The notes below the pieces were generated by a model. That model was not told where the DNA came from. It was given only the letters and a program-made list of their open reading frames with translations, and did not search any database. A stretch of 61,789 nucleotides of DNA. Origin: Bacteroidota bacterium (lineage in GTDB: Bacteria; Bacteroidota; Bacteroidia; B-17B0; Aurantibacillaceae). The translations under genes were made by a program, and so were the position numbers. The DNA lies in assembly GCA_013297775.1 (NCBI GenBank), contig JAAFIL010000021.1, positions 1 to 61,789 on the forward strand, read 5' to 3'. Below, one piece after another: positions 15,721 through 26,099 of the stretch (the first letter of the stretch is position 1; each line of letters starts with the position of its first letter).

Positions 15721-18700
15721 TTATTCATCATCTTCCGATTTCTTTTCTTCGCCTAAGGCACCAATTTGTTTTAATTTACGCAAAAAGTCATCTTTCTTTT
15801 TCGGGTTAGCCAAATCGAAACGGAACCCTGGCCCTTTATCCACATCTTGTTTTTTATTTTTGCTTTTTAATTCTTTGATGTCGTTGTTGAAAGCATTATT
15901 ACTACTTACGGCCAACATAGTGCCTTTATAATAAGTAAAGTAATACCAAGTAGTAGGGTCCAATTCTAAATAAATATCTAACACATCGCCACCCGCTCTT
16001 TGTTTTTTCATTTGTATAACCCCTTTTACATACCTAAACACTTCTGTTTTTTGAATGTTGCCCAAACCAATCATTCCATCGCTCAAAAATGCCCGTGCTT
16101 TTTTATTGTAATTCATTTTTACATCGTTAAACACTAATACTTTTTCTAACTCATCCGGAAAGCGTTTGTAATTGCCGTATAAATTTAATTCCGATAATGC
16201 TCTATCGCCACGGTCTTTTCCAAGTATTTCAATTAAACCGTGGCTAAATAAATCGCCCTCAAATGGGGTAGGGGTTAGTTGTCCCATAAATAATTCAGCA
16301 TCTTTAGCCAATTTTTTAATCGCACCATTATCAAAAAAGAAATCAATGGTCATCATAAAATTAAAAAACGCACTATCGCCTTGTGTTTTATGCAAGGCAT
16401 TACCAACCGTTTTTAATTTCACTTGTCCAAAGTCAGCACCTACATCAAAACTGCCCTCGGCAAACACATCGCACGAGTTAACGTTTAAACTCACGTAATT
16501 GCCCGGTAAAGCCATTTGGTCTAATTTTTCGCGGTTCGATATTTGGTACTCATTGCTTTCTTTATCGAACGTTAACACTCCATCGGCCACAATCACATCT
16601 TTGGCACTGCGCGCGCCACGCGGCGAAATGAACGCCGAATAAACCATATTGGTGTCTGGGTTATAAATAATACCATTGCCTACGGGGTTACCTGTTACAT
16701 CAATGGCGTTTTTAGGAATAGGAATGAAAATATTTTTAGGATCAATCTCTCCCGAAAATTGTAAATACGATTTGGAAAATTTATTACACGCATGAACAAT
16801 TTTAGTACCACCATCAAAAATTAAAAATTGTTGAGAGGCCAATAAATACACCTTTCCAGCAAAGCTAAAGTAATCGTTAAATTTAAAATTAGCTTTTTCA
16901 GTAATGGTACCTTCCGAAATACTTTGCCCAGTAGTATCGGGTTTTATTTTTTCGAAGTTGATGATGTAAGGATTATTATTCTCATCTAAATATTGATACT
17001 CGCCGCTGGCTAAATAAGACCTACGGCCATAAATGTTAGCAGTTACATTTCGGATGTTGTGGTATTTGGTTACTGTATTTGCTAAAATACTAGCTTCTTT
17101 TAACGTATCCATTATTGCATTTTTAAATACCGTTACATCTCCATTTTTCGGGAAAAAACGGGCATCGGCTACATTAATAAAAGGTACATTTTTACACTTG
17201 ATGATGTATTTACGCAAATTATATTTAGCACCAGGTGCAAAAAAACGTAACGAATCTTGTTTGGGATGCACACTAATAAATTCGGGACCTTCTAAATCTA
17301 AGCCTCCTTCGCCCGCATTAGGATCCACCTCTATTTTCTTTTGTGTGTCGCCTAGTTCAATGTCTTCTTGATCCATAAACCATTTAAAACGATCCATGTA
17401 GGCGATGTATTGATTTTTATCGAAACGCACGTAAGAACCCGAACCGTTGCTAATAAACTCGCCCGTTCGTTTATCGAAATCAATTTTACTGTTAACGTTA
17501 ACCGTACTAAAAGTAAAGCCTTCTTCGTCAAATGCTTTTAAATGAAAATCGGCTGTATCGCTAAAAAATTTACGTTGTACAAAAAGTATTTTTTTGGCAC
17601 TTAAATCGGCTTTTTCAAAATCAACACGGCCTTTACCCGTAAGTTCTTTATTGGTTAAATCGAAGCGGCCTCTAAACTGAATATTTTCTTTGTAAGCACT
17701 AAATGGTTTTTTAATATCGGAGGCTTGTAGTAATTCTTTATAAGGTCTAAAATGAAGTTTGACGGTATCGCCATGTGCCACCGGAAATTCAACTGGATTG
17801 GCTTGTTCTTTCACATCAAAAGTATTGGCAATGCCATTGGCACTGTCCGGAAAAAAGATAATATCGGGTAATTTACTAAAACTACTACTAAAGGTTAAAT
17901 CGCCGCCACCTCGCAAGCCTTTATTACTAAGCCTAATTTCAGCATTAAAATTTCCTTTGCCACCATAAACCGGAAATCCACCTGCGGGTGTTTGTCTAAT
18001 AAACCCAAGTGAATAATCTTTTTGTAAGGTTAATTTTTCGCGAAAGGTAGGAAAGATGCCCGCCGAAACAAGTTCGCCATCAAATACCAAACCTTCGTTA
18101 CGAAAGTTATCGAGGCTATCAATCGAAAACGGATCGAGTTTAAAGTAAAATTTATCGCGATTATACACGCCTTTAAAAATACTTCGTTTATCGTAATACG
18201 AATAACTTTCTTTAAAGGAGGAGAAGCTCGGAAACGTGGGTGCTTTGCCCCAGCCACTCTTGTTACGTGGGGCATCTATGCGCAACTCGCCATTAACGTT
18301 TTCAATAACCGATTGTACTTTACGGAAGGGGATATTGCCATTTATATCGGGTTCAAAACTCTCTACATAAATTTTAATAGAGTCAATGGTTTTCATATTT
18401 ATTTTAAACAATTCGTAGTCAAATAAATAGTCTTTTCCTACGAACTCAAATTTACCAGAAGCTACTGCACCACTAAATTCCATTTTCCGATTTTTCTTTA
18501 ACGTAATCTCACCATCTTTCGGAAACATAAATACTTTTTGTGTATCGCTCAATAATACCGATTTAACCCCACGTACTTTAATATCGAAGTTATTATTAAT
18601 CAAATTGAGGGAGGCGTTATCTTTACCAGGAAATACGGAATGCAGCGTGATAATATCGTAGTCGTGTTTATGTTTGATGTTATCTTGAAAGTCGAATAAT

Positions 18701-20232
18701 TTTTGTTTAATGGTAATCATATCCGACTCAGGATTAAAATCTACTAAACCTGCAATGGCCATTCTAAAAATAATTGGGCGCAAATCGTTGGCAAGGTATT
18801 TGATATATTTAGCGAAATCAATAACGGTAAAAGTTTTTAAATCACCATTTTTTTGGCTGTACTCAATCATTTTCGCTATAGGGCTAATGTTATCGTTGCC
18901 ACGTATGTACTCCATCTTTTGGTTATTGAAAAAATCTTGCGACTCAAAAAATGCTTCCCCTTGAAAATTGTTGGGAAGAAAATTAAAATCAACTTTAGGC
19001 TCTTCTAAGTTCCAAACAATTTGTTCGAAGTACATATCAAATTTATGAAACGAATTAGAGAACGGTGTTTTTTGAAGTCCATCATCGCCGCGTAAAATGG
19101 TTACTTTACGTTTATCTACTTGGTAGGTGAAACTGAGGCCTGGGTGGTAAATAGTATCTTTATCTAAGAAAAATTTAATAGCACCCGTAGGCGCCACAAT
19201 TTTTTCTTTGTTCATTCCAAATGCCCCTGCGCTTACTTCTAAAAATTTTACTTTGTTGCGTTTAATAATAATGCGTGCTGGATTAGAAGCTGTACCCGAG
19301 CCCACAAACTTAGGGCCTCGCATCCCAAAGCCACCGTCGTAATCCACATCTGGATAAATATCTTTCACTAATAAACGTTTACTATACGAATCGAATCGAG
19401 GAAAACTCGGCTCTTTATTTTCGGTGATGATGCGATCGGATACTTTGCCGAGTTGAGGTTTATCGAAATATTGTTTACCGTTAAAAATCGCACTATCGGC
19501 CGTGTATTGCCCTGTTTTGCAATCAATGGTATATTTTTTTAGCGTTGCAAATACATCGGGTGTTAATCCGCAACGCTCCCAACTTACTTTGCCGCCTTTG
19601 CCACTAAATTTACCACTTGTTGGGTAATACACGCCTTGTGTTTCTTCAATGGCTAAACTATCGCCGCGCGGGTTAATACCAATTAAAGTAATTTTTCCGA
19701 AGCTAACTTTAGGAATGCTGTCGAAATCGAATTTATAGTCGGTTTCAACCGTTCTAAATTGGTAAGAAGGCGAGTTGTAGAAGGTTAGATTTTTAAAAAT
19801 ATTTTCGCTCATCTCAAAAAAATCTTGTACCCCACGATTGCTTTTACCTGCCAAAATTTTATCAACACAGGCTTGCCAGTTTTTATAACTTTCATCGGCT
19901 TGTTTGTTTTTAATGCAACTGATTAAACTATTGAAATAGCTATAAAAAAACGGATAGGGTTTCATCCGCTTTGCTAACATGGCGTTACTGGTTTTAATGG
20001 CCACTTGTTTATAATAACCCGCAATCACATTTTCTTTCCAAAGTTTAGAAAACTCGCGAATGTAAGTGGCGGCTTCTTCTTTGTTTACGGTGTTATCAAT
20101 AAAATAAGTATTAAGATCGCTTATAAATTTGCCAGTGTCGTTTGCAAATTGCGTAAATTTTTGCGCCTTTAAGTAAGCCGAGCAGCCAATAAGAATAATG
20201 AATAGAAGAGCGAAGCGAAAACGTGTTATCAT
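15721..20232 (-). CDS. Very large exported protein of unknown function (1503 aa)
   Basis: A signal peptide (ending near YLKAQ) is followed by an alpha-helical segment to about residue 150, after which the protein is almost entirely beta-rich, with recurring short units of the type G-K-F/V-x-F-x-K and frequent Y/F/D. There are no membrane helices after the signal. The C-terminus is strongly charged (KKKDDFLRKLKQI...KKSEDDE). The repetitive beta character recalls lipid- or LPS-bridging periplasmic proteins (OstA/AsmA-like), and pssA follows after only 6 bp, but no family signature is certain. A TATATTTG box lies just upstream. I recall similar-length uncharacterised proteins in Bacteroidota. 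Confidence 0.8.
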   Translation of the reverse strand: MITRFRFALLFIILIGCSAYLKAQKFTQFANDTGKFISDLNTYFIDNTVNKEEAATYIREFSKLWKENVIAGYYKQVAIKTSNAMLAKRMKPYPFFYSYFNSLISCIKNKQADESYKNWQACVDKILAGKSNRGVQDFFEMSENIFKNLTFYNSPSYQFRTVETDYKFDFDSIPKVSFGKITLIGINPRGDSLAIEETQGVYYPTSGKFSGKGGKVSWERCGLTPDVFATLKKYTIDCKTGQYTADSAIFNGKQYFDKPQLGKVSDRIITENKEPSFPRFDSYSKRLLVKDIYPDVDYDGGFGMRGPKFVGSGTASNPARIIIKRNKVKFLEVSAGAFGMNKEKIVAPTGAIKFFLDKDTIYHPGLSFTYQVDKRKVTILRGDDGLQKTPFSNSFHKFDMYFEQIVWNLEEPKVDFNFLPNNFQGEAFFESQDFFNNQKMEYIRGNDNISPIAKMIEYSQKNGDLKTFTVIDFAKYIKYLANDLRPIIFRMAIAGLVDFNPESDMITIKQKLFDFQDNIKHKHDYDIITLHSVFPGKDNASLNLINNNFDIKVRGVKSVLLSDTQKVFMFPKDGEITLKKNRKMEFSGAVASGKFEFVGKDYLFDYELFKINMKTIDSIKIYVESFEPDINGNIPFRKVQSVIENVNGELRIDAPRNKSGWGKAPTFPSFSSFKESYSYYDKRSIFKGVYNRDKFYFKLDPFSIDSLDNFRNEGLVFDGELVSAGIFPTFREKLTLQKDYSLGFIRQTPAGGFPVYGGKGNFNAEIRLSNKGLRGGGDLTFSSSFSKLPDIIFFPDSANGIANTFDVKEQANPVEFPVAHGDTVKLHFRPYKELLQASDIKKPFSAYKENIQFRGRFDLTNKELTGKGRVDFEKADLSAKKILFVQRKFFSDTADFHLKAFDEEGFTFSTVNVNSKIDFDKRTGEFISNGSGSYVRFDKNQYIAYMDRFKWFMDQEDIELGDTQKKIEVDPNAGEGGLDLEGPEFISVHPKQDSLRFFAPGAKYNLRKYIIKCKNVPFINVADARFFPKNGDVTVFKNAIMDTLKEASILANTVTKYHNIRNVTANIYGRRSYLASGEYQYLDENNNPYIINFEKIKPDTTGQSISEGTITEKANFKFNDYFSFAGKVYLLASQQFLIFDGGTKIVHACNKFSKSYLQFSGEIDPKNIFIPIPKNAIDVTGNPVGNGIIYNPDTNMVYSAFISPRGARSAKDVIVADGVLTFDKESNEYQISNREKLDQMALPGNYVSLNVNSCDVFAEGSFDVGADFGQVKLKTVGNALHKTQGDSAFFNFMMTIDFFFDNGAIKKLAKDAELFMGQLTPTPFEGDLFSHGLIEILGKDRGDRALSELNLYGNYKRFPDELEKVLVFNDVKMNYNKKARAFLSDGMIGLGNIQKTEVFRYVKGVIQMKKQRAGGDVLDIYLELDPTTWYYFTYYKGTMLAVSSNNAFNNDIKELKSKNKKQDVDKGPGFRFDLANPKKKDDFLRKLKQIGALGEEKKSEDDE

Positions 20233-20250
20233 ACCTTTATACAGTTAGTT

Positions 20251-20258
20251 CAAATATA
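20251..20258 (-). promoter_or_regulatory. -7 box of the 1503-aa protein/pssA operon
   Basis: On the minus strand TATATTTG is a perfect TAnnTTTG box, 18 bases before the ATG at 20232. No good -33 element is seen. Confidence 0.5.
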
Positions 20259-20385
20259 AGTTTTTGAATACTAAAAATGAAGGTAGGGCGTTGAATTGTG
20301 GAAAAGTTAGGCGTTTGTTGGAAAGACTAACTATATGCAAAAATATATCGTCTTCTTATTGCAATTGAGTTTAATTGAAAGTGGG

Positions 20386-21078
20386 CTATTGGCTAACTTT
20401 TGGTTTAAACGAAAACCGATAAGTTAAACCTAAAGATAAATAATTGGTATTAACGTTACCACTTTTAAAATCGAATGAATTAGTGTTTGCTTTAAAGTGG
20501 AACAAAGGTGTCAATTGATACTGATAACCTAAAAATAAAACCAGAGACTGTTTATCTTTTAATTTGGTTTCAAATCCAAATCGTCCATGCGCAAAAAATT
20601 GAAGTGAACGTTCGTTGATGAATTGAAATCGTGTTTTGGTAAACTCATCTACTACTATTTGCGAACGCTTATTGCTTGTTAAAACTGAATTTATTCCTGG
20701 GCCAACATCCATGTGCCAATTGTATTGAGTGTTAATGGCACTGGTGTAGCGCAAACTCAAAGGAATTTCGAGCGTTTGATGGATGAACCCCGCAACGGTT
20801 GCATCTAAGTAAACATAATCAATTCTACGGGCTACTAATTTAGCCGCAATAACTGGAGAAAAATGTGATTTATTTTTGTACTCGTAACCTAAAGCTAAAA
20901 AACCAGCATACCTATTATCTATGGCTGGAATAACTCCAGCCATAAATAAATTAGAGGTAAACAGATTATAGTTTTGTTCGCGTACCGACCCCATACTTAA
21001 TTCAAAGCAATGATTGGTTTGAGCATACGTTATGTTGAAATGTATGAAGCCAATAACAATACAAACTATTTTTTTCAT
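20386..21078 (-). CDS. Outer-membrane beta-barrel protein
   Basis: 230 residues with a signal peptide (MKKIVCIVIGFIHFNITYAQ) and about eight to ten amphipathic strands, ending in an aromatic YLSLGLTYRFSF strand typical of barrel termini. The family is not recognised beyond that. It starts 5 bp after the lipoprotein gene, so the two are an operon and may form a pair in the outer membrane. The short XRE regulator upstream may control both. Confidence 0.7.
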   Translation of the reverse strand: MKKIVCIVIGFIHFNITYAQTNHCFELSMGSVREQNYNLFTSNLFMAGVIPAIDNRYAGFLALGYEYKNKSHFSPVIAAKLVARRIDYVYLDATVAGFIHQTLEIPLSLRYTSAINTQYNWHMDVGPGINSVLTSNKRSQIVVDEFTKTRFQFINERSLQFFAHGRFGFETKLKDKQSLVLFLGYQYQLTPLFHFKANTNSFDFKSGNVNTNYLSLGLTYRFSFKPKVSQ

Positions 21079-21083
21079 GATTT

Positions 21084-22214
21084 TTATGGATAAGTTGTTG
21101 TAGCTGATGCTCCACCTGAAGCATTTCCTGTAATTGAACTTGAGAAAAGTTGCGGATGGAAACCATCGGTTACTAAAGCATTTAATGTTTGGTTCATTCC
21201 ATCTTTATTTGGAAGGAAGTAATCCCAAGTATGTCTGGCACTCGAAGTAGAATTACTAATACCAAAAGACCAATTAATGGTTACGAAAGCGTTATTAGCT
21301 AATTGACCATAAGTAATATTCCCATTCGTGTTGCCGCTCAAACTTAAGTTACGGCATTTATTATCGTACCAAGCCCCTCTTAAACGTCTTACTAAACTGC
21401 GTACTCTTACTTTATAAGATGTTACGCGTTTATTAGGTTGAGAAGAACTTATATTTTGCACCCAATCTTGATACACAATAGTGCGAGCACGTCCATTATT
21501 ACCAATGCTGCTTCTTACAAACGTAGAGGTCGAACTTACTCGGCCGTTTTCGATGTAACCTGAGTTTGTGGCTATAACGGTAATTTTACGTGAAGGTTTA
21601 CTTTCTGTTGAACTTATCAATAAAGGAATTTTAGCAGCATCACCATCATCAATTGTTTTAACGTAATCTCTGGTGAATTGATAAATTTTTACACCAATTT
21701 TTACAATACCAAATGTGTTGGTGAGGTAAGAGTAGCTGTAGTTATTGATGTTAGGCTCAAAAAAACTAGCATCGCCTTCTTTAAGAACCACGTAGGTTTG
21801 TTTGAAAGCATTAGCTTGATCACTGTGTTGGATGGGTGCGCTTTGACCAGCAGCCGACGAATCTACAGGCAAGCTGTCTAACCGCGCCGATAATGCTTCT
21901 TCGGCCTCAACAATGGCTTCGAACCCACTTCTAAGCGAACGAAAACTTCTACTGGTTTCCCAACTTTCTAAGGCAGCATTATCGAGTGGTAATAAGCTAT
22001 TGAGTTGAGTGTGAAACTCACCTAAATTATTAAACGTTAGAAATCTATTGGCTGTACTAGTTCTTTGCGAATTACTACTGCCCTCTACCTGCCCAATAGA
22101 GTTTGCTGGCGAGGCCGAGTTATTTTTGTTACAGGCTACAACGCCACAAATAACAATACCTAGGGCTAAAGCTGATGCTTTAGAAGAGTACGTTTTTAGT
22201 TTTTTTAAATTCAT
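21084..22214 (-). CDS. Lipoprotein of unknown function
   Basis: 376 residues with a lipoprotein signal ending in the lipobox GVVAC. After a Ser/Asn-rich linker comes FNNLGEFHTQLNSLL and a W-E-x-S-R-S-F-R-S-L-R-S-G-F segment, a pattern I have seen in other Bacteroidota exported proteins of unknown role. The middle (about 120-270) is beta-rich and basic; the C-terminus is Ser/Thr/Gly-rich. It should be anchored in the outer membrane. Co-transcribed with the barrel gene 5 bp downstream. Its promoter has a complete -33/-7 pair overlapping a palindrome. Confidence 0.75.
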   Translation of the reverse strand: MNLKKLKTYSSKASALALGIVICGVVACNKNNSASPANSIGQVEGSSNSQRTSTANRFLTFNNLGEFHTQLNSLLPLDNAALESWETSRSFRSLRSGFEAIVEAEEALSARLDSLPVDSSAAGQSAPIQHSDQANAFKQTYVVLKEGDASFFEPNINNYSYSYLTNTFGIVKIGVKIYQFTRDYVKTIDDGDAAKIPLLISSTESKPSRKITVIATNSGYIENGRVSSTSTFVRSSIGNNGRARTIVYQDWVQNISSSQPNKRVTSYKVRVRSLVRRLRGAWYDNKCRNLSLSGNTNGNITYGQLANNAFVTINWSFGISNSTSSARHTWDYFLPNKDGMNQTLNALVTDGFHPQLFSSSITGNASGGASATTTYP

Positions 22215-22229
22215 AGTTTTAGTTTTTTA

Positions 22230-22274
22230 CAAAGTTAGAGTCATAAAAAACGTTGTACAACAAGTTAAAACTTG
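22230..22274 (-). promoter_or_regulatory. Promoter and overlapping palindromes of the lipoprotein/barrel operon
   Basis: On the minus strand TTG (22260-22258), 20 bases, then TAACTTTG (22237-22230) is a good -33/-7 promoter 15 bases before the ATG at 22214. The -33 element is inside the perfect palindrome GTTGTACAAC (22252-22261), which abuts a second inverted repeat CAAGTT-AA-AACTTG (22261-22274). This placement would suit repressor binding, with the XRE protein encoded just upstream as the obvious candidate (inference). Confidence 0.55.
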
Positions 22275-22492
22275 TTTTTTTCGATGTACTCTTGATCGTG
22301 AAGATCAACTAAAAAAGGGAGGGATACGTTGAGGCTAGTTGCAATTTTTGCTAAGGTGTTAAAAGACGAATGTTGTGCTTTGCGTTCAATTTGACCATAT
22401 CCCGATGCTGACATGTCTAAACGTGCCGCTATTTCTTCTTGAGAAAATCCTTTTTTTTCTCTTATTTTTCGGATGCGATTTGCTAATTGCAT
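22265..22492 (-). CDS. Small XRE-family helix-turn-helix regulator
   Basis: 75 residues, almost nothing but a Cro/C1-type HTH: IRKIREKKGFSQEEIAARLDM supplies helices 1-2, SASGYGQIERKAQ the recognition helix and turn, and the rest closes the bundle (LAKIATSLNVSLPFLVDL). There is no sensor or dimer domain beyond this. It lies 50 bp before the lipoprotein gene in the same direction. A perfect inverted repeat upstream (22531-22551) may be its own operator. Confidence 0.88.
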   Translation of the reverse strand: MQLANRIRKIREKKGFSQEEIAARLDMSASGYGQIERKAQHSSFNTLAKIATSLNVSLPFLVDLHDQEYIEKNKF

Positions 22493-22530
22493 GGGTTGGT
22501 TTATTTTATTTAATGATTAAATAGTTTATC

Positions 22531-22551
22531 AGTCGTTCACAAATAACGACT
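22531..22551. promoter_or_regulatory. Perfect inverted repeat upstream of the XRE gene
   Basis: AGTCGTT-CACAAAT-AACGACT: 7-bp arms with a 7-bp spacer, 39-59 bases before the XRE start codon. Size, symmetry and position fit an autoregulatory operator for a dimeric HTH protein; binding is inferred. Confidence 0.55.
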
Positions 22552-22664
22552 AACAATTCCGTTTATTGTATTTATTACTAATTGACAGGATTAAAATTAC
22601 TCATTAAAAATGGGCTTCTTTTATAAGAACTTATTATGCTTATCATAATTTAATTTAATGCAAT

Positions 22665-22697
22665 AAAAAAAGCGCATCCACCTAGTAGATGCGCTTT
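22665..22697 (-). terminator. Intrinsic terminator of purL
   Basis: On the minus strand AAAGCGCATC, a 9-base loop and GATGCGCTTT form a perfect 10-bp stem running into a T tract. It lies 19 bases after the purL stop codon. Confidence 0.9.
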
Positions 22698-22715
22698 GTG
22701 TAAGGTTGGTGATTC

Positions 22716-24947
22716 TTAATTCAGTTTACTTTCGATGCTGGTTAAGTAGAGTTTTTCAAATTCGGAGATGCTACCATAATTTTGAGAATCTATCATTACC
22801 GATTTTTCTTTTACTTCACCAATATGGCTAAAAGGCACTTGCGTGGTTGATAAAGCCAATTCAAAAGCGGTTTTGTTAACTGGATTTACACTAACAATAA
22901 CCCGACCTTGTGCTTCGCCAAACAAAAACGCATCTTTACGAATGGTTTTTTCGGAGTGGATGTTACAGCCCAATCCCTTTGGCATACAGGCTTCTAACAG
23001 TGCCATAAAAACGCCACCGTCACTTACATCTTGTGCGCTGTTTATTAAACCTTGACTGATAATAGTTTTAATGGCTTCGTGTAATTGATATTCTTCATCC
23101 AAATTAAAATAAGGAGCTGGTGTTGCTTTTATTTGATGGTAAGAACTGAGGTATTCGGAAGCGGCTATATCGTTTACTTGTTTGCCAATTAAATAAATTA
23201 AATCGCTTTCGTTTTTAAAATGTAAAGTGGTTTGGTTTTTTTTATCGGGTACAATTCCAATCATGCCAATGGTGGGTGTAGGGAACACAGGGCCTTCGTA
23301 ACTCGATTGATTATAAAAACTAACATTGCCGCCCGTTACAGGCGTTTTTAGTTTTAAACACGCGGCCCCCATGCCTTTAATAGCTCCCACAAATTGCCAA
23401 TATACTTCGGGGTTATAGGGATTTCCAAAATTTAAGCAATTGGTAACGGCACTGGGTTCGCCACCGCTACACACAATGTTACGAGCGGCTTCGCAAACAG
23501 CAATGGCGCAACCTATTTCGGGATCGGCATTTACATAACGGCTATTGCAATCCACACTCATGGCCAATGCTTTTTGTGTACCTTTAATATTAACGATAGC
23601 GGCGGCACTTGGCGCATTGGTACTCATGTTAACAGTACCCACCATGCTATCGTATTGGTTATATATCCAACGTTTACTAGCTAAATTAGGGTGCGCTGCT
23701 AAATGCGTCATCACTGCTTTGTAGTCTTGTGGTTCTTGAACGCTTGTGCTATCAAATTTTTTAGCTTCGGTGTAAGTAGCGGGTTCTTTGTATTCGCGAT
23801 GATAAACTGGGGCATCTCCTCCTAACACGAGCGATTGCGCGGGTACATCGGCTACTAACTGGTTGTGGAAATAATACTTTAACTGACTGCCTTTGGTTAC
23901 AACGCCAATTTGCACGCAATTCAAATCCCATTTATCAAAAATAGACATGATTTCGTGTTCGCGTCCTTTGTGAACTACTACTAGCATGCGCTCTTGCGAC
24001 TCGCTTAATAAAATTTCAAAAGGGTGCATTCCGGCTTGACGTGTGGGCACTTTATCGAGCCAAATTTCCATGCCGTGTTCGCCTTTGGCACTCATTTCGC
24101 TGGTGCTGCAAGTGATGCCCGCAGCTCCCATATCTTGCATACCAATAACGGCACCTGTTTTAATAATTTCTAAAGTGGCTTCTAACAAAAGTTTTTCTTG
24201 AAAGGGATCGCCTACTTGAACAGCTGGTAAATCTTTTGAAGACTCTTCGGTAATATCTTTACTGGCAAAGGCTGCGCCAGCAATACCATCTTTTCCGGTA
24301 GAAGACCCAACAATAAATACGGGATTGCCTTCGCCGTAAGACGTTGCGCTAATGGTTTCTCCTTTTTTGACAATACCTACGCTCATGGCGTTTACTAATG
24401 GATTCACGTTAAAGCTATCGTCGAAAAATACTTCGCCGCCAACGGTTGGTATTCCAAAGGCATTGCCATAATCGCCAATTCCTTTTACAACTCCTTTAAT
24501 GAGCCATTTGGTTTTATCAGAGTCTATATTTCCAAACCGTAACGAGTTCAATTGCGCAATAGGGCGGGCTCCCATTGTAAATATATCGCGGTTAATGCCA
24601 CCCACACCTGTAGCCGAGCCTTGATAGGGTTCGAGGGCACTCGGGTGATTATGCGATTCGATTTTAAAGGCACAGGCCAACCCATCGCCAATATCTACTA
24701 AACCTGCATTTTCTTCACCTGCTTTAGCTAACATGTGAGGCCCGTCTTTTGGTAATGTTTTTAACCAAACAATCGAATTTTTATACGAGCAATGTTCGCT
24801 CCACATTACCGAGTAAATAGAGAGTTCGGTAAAGTTAGGCACTCGACCTAAAGTGGTTTTAATTTTTTCAAATTCTTCGGGCAACAACCCTAGGTCTTTA
24901 GCCGTTTCAACAGTTGTTAACTGCTCGGCATAATTTAATGTTGACAT
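22716..24947 (-). CDS. purL: Phosphoribosylformylglycinamidine synthase subunit PurL
   Basis: 743 residues, the size of the small PurL that works with separate PurQ and PurS. It converts FGAR, glutamine-derived ammonia and ATP to FGAM in de novo purine synthesis. The family hallmarks [51 protein letters not shown] and the second-half DVSDGG motif are present. It stands alone between non-purine genes, with its own terminator; purQ and purS are not in the window. Confidence 0.96.
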   Translation of the reverse strand: MSTLNYAEQLTTVETAKDLGLLPEEFEKIKTTLGRVPNFTELSIYSVMWSEHCSYKNSIVWLKTLPKDGPHMLAKAGEENAGLVDIGDGLACAFKIESHNHPSALEPYQGSATGVGGINRDIFTMGARPIAQLNSLRFGNIDSDKTKWLIKGVVKGIGDYGNAFGIPTVGGEVFFDDSFNVNPLVNAMSVGIVKKGETISATSYGEGNPVFIVGSSTGKDGIAGAAFASKDITEESSKDLPAVQVGDPFQEKLLLEATLEIIKTGAVIGMQDMGAAGITCSTSEMSAKGEHGMEIWLDKVPTRQAGMHPFEILLSESQERMLVVVHKGREHEIMSIFDKWDLNCVQIGVVTKGSQLKYYFHNQLVADVPAQSLVLGGDAPVYHREYKEPATYTEAKKFDSTSVQEPQDYKAVMTHLAAHPNLASKRWIYNQYDSMVGTVNMSTNAPSAAAIVNIKGTQKALAMSVDCNSRYVNADPEIGCAIAVCEAARNIVCSGGEPSAVTNCLNFGNPYNPEVYWQFVGAIKGMGAACLKLKTPVTGGNVSFYNQSSYEGPVFPTPTIGMIGIVPDKKNQTTLHFKNESDLIYLIGKQVNDIAASEYLSSYHQIKATPAPYFNLDEEYQLHEAIKTIISQGLINSAQDVSDGGVFMALLEACMPKGLGCNIHSEKTIRKDAFLFGEAQGRVIVSVNPVNKTAFELALSTTQVPFSHIGEVKEKSVMIDSQNYGSISEFEKLYLTSIESKLN

Positions 24948-25269
24948 AGTTAAAAATGAGTGCTAAAGGTAACCAATTCAACGTAGATGTTATTACAAAA
25001 AAATGAACAATGTGTGTGTTGGTTATCTGTAAACGCTTGAACTATAATTTGAGGAAAGGTGTTTTTGAATAGAAGCTATAAATAATTAGATACTTTGTGT
25101 TTAAAACTAAGTATAACGCGCAAAGCAGAAATGGATAAAGTGTGGTATTAAATTTTTAAGCGATTTTGATGCTTGAGAGAAAGCTACCAAACCATTTGAA
25201 TTGAAGTACGATTTAAAATTGACATTGCTAACATCAATTACTTTGAAATAATTTATAATTTTGATAAAT
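24948..25269. other. Divergent intergenic region, no gene
   Basis: About 320 AT-rich bases between divergent purL and the first tandem lipoprotein. A TACCTTTA on the minus strand (24971-24964) is a one-mismatch -7 box for purL, and TAATTTTG (25256-25263) serves the lipoprotein. I see no purine riboswitch or other folded leader. Confidence 0.5.
25256..25263 (+). promoter_or_regulatory. -7 box of tandem lipoprotein 1
   Basis: TAATTTTG is a perfect TAnnTTTG box with only 6 bases between it and ATG 25270, implying a leaderless or nearly leaderless message. Confidence 0.5.
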
Positions 25270-26058
25270 ATGAATAAACATGTTATAAAACATTTAATTA
25301 TTCTCTTAGTAATATTAAATGCGTGTACGGTTGAAAAGCGAGTTTACAATAAAGGGTATTATGTAAATTGGTCAAAGGCTAAATCGGCTCAAAAAAAGCA
25401 AACGTTAGTGTACGAACCCGAAACGTTAGTTCAATTGCCCTTGAGTGAAAATAAAAGTTTGGATGAAGGTTTAGTAGCTTCTGCCCAAGGTTCAACACTA
25501 GATTATACTCAACCGCCCGTATTTATTTCAAGAGCAGTAACAAGTCTTTTAACCGAAAGCGATGGCGATTGTGGCGATTTGATTACGTTTAGAAATGGCG
25601 ATGAAATTAAGGTTAAAGTAATCGAAGTAAGCGATGAACTAATTAAGTATAAACGTTGCGATAATTTAGAAGGGCCTTTGTTTACTGTTTCGAAGGCCAA
25701 GGTATTTAGTTTGCGTTATGCGAATGGAACCAAAGATTTGTTTAGTAAAGAAGAAGCTGTTAAAACCGCTAACACGGCAACGCCTAACAGCTTACCCAAT
25801 ACGCAGAGCAAAACAGTAGTTGATAAGAAACTTAAAATTCATCCCTTATCTATTTGGGCGTTTGTATTGGCTATTTTGGGCTTACTTATTGGCTTATTCA
25901 GTATTGTTTCTATAATTTTATCGTATATGGCTGTGAAACGTATTAGAGCCAAGAGCGAAAAATACAGGGGTGTAAAATTAGCCGAGGCAGCAAGGCTAAT
26001 TTCTTTCATCTTACTGTTCATTTTACTTTTATTAGTTATGACAGTTTTTTTGATTTAA
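25270..26058 (+). CDS. Lipoprotein with two C-terminal membrane helices, paralogue 1
   Basis: 262 residues. The signal ends in a lipobox (ILNAC), followed by the conserved TVEKRVYNKGYYVNW. A linker leads to a small beta domain, CGDLITFRNGDEIKVKVIEV then IKYKRCDNLEGPL, with a W-less SH3-like look. The C-terminus has two long hydrophobic helices around a basic cytoplasm-type loop (RIRAKSEKYRG), resembling DUF4190. Lipid anchor plus two helices is an unusual combination. The next gene encodes a paralogue with the same plan. ATG 25270 is preferred to the TTG at 25261, which lies in the -7 box. Function unknown. Confidence 0.75.
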   Translation: MNKHVIKHLIILLVILNACTVEKRVYNKGYYVNWSKAKSAQKKQTLVYEPETLVQLPLSENKSLDEGLVASAQGSTLDYTQPPVFISRAVTSLLTESDGDCGDLITFRNGDEIKVKVIEVSDELIKYKRCDNLEGPLFTVSKAKVFSLRYANGTKDLFSKEEAVKTANTATPNSLPNTQSKTVVDKKLKIHPLSIWAFVLAILGLLIGLFSIVSIILSYMAVKRIRAKSEKYRGVKLAEAARLISFILLFILLLLVMTVFLI

Positions 26059-26099
26059 CTTATTAAAATTCAAGGAAGGGTTTAGTAATGTTATGATTT

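Noticed and set aside
24948-25269. Purine riboswitch before purL
   Set aside because: The upstream region shows no paired P1-P3 layout or conserved core; only promoter-like boxes are visible.
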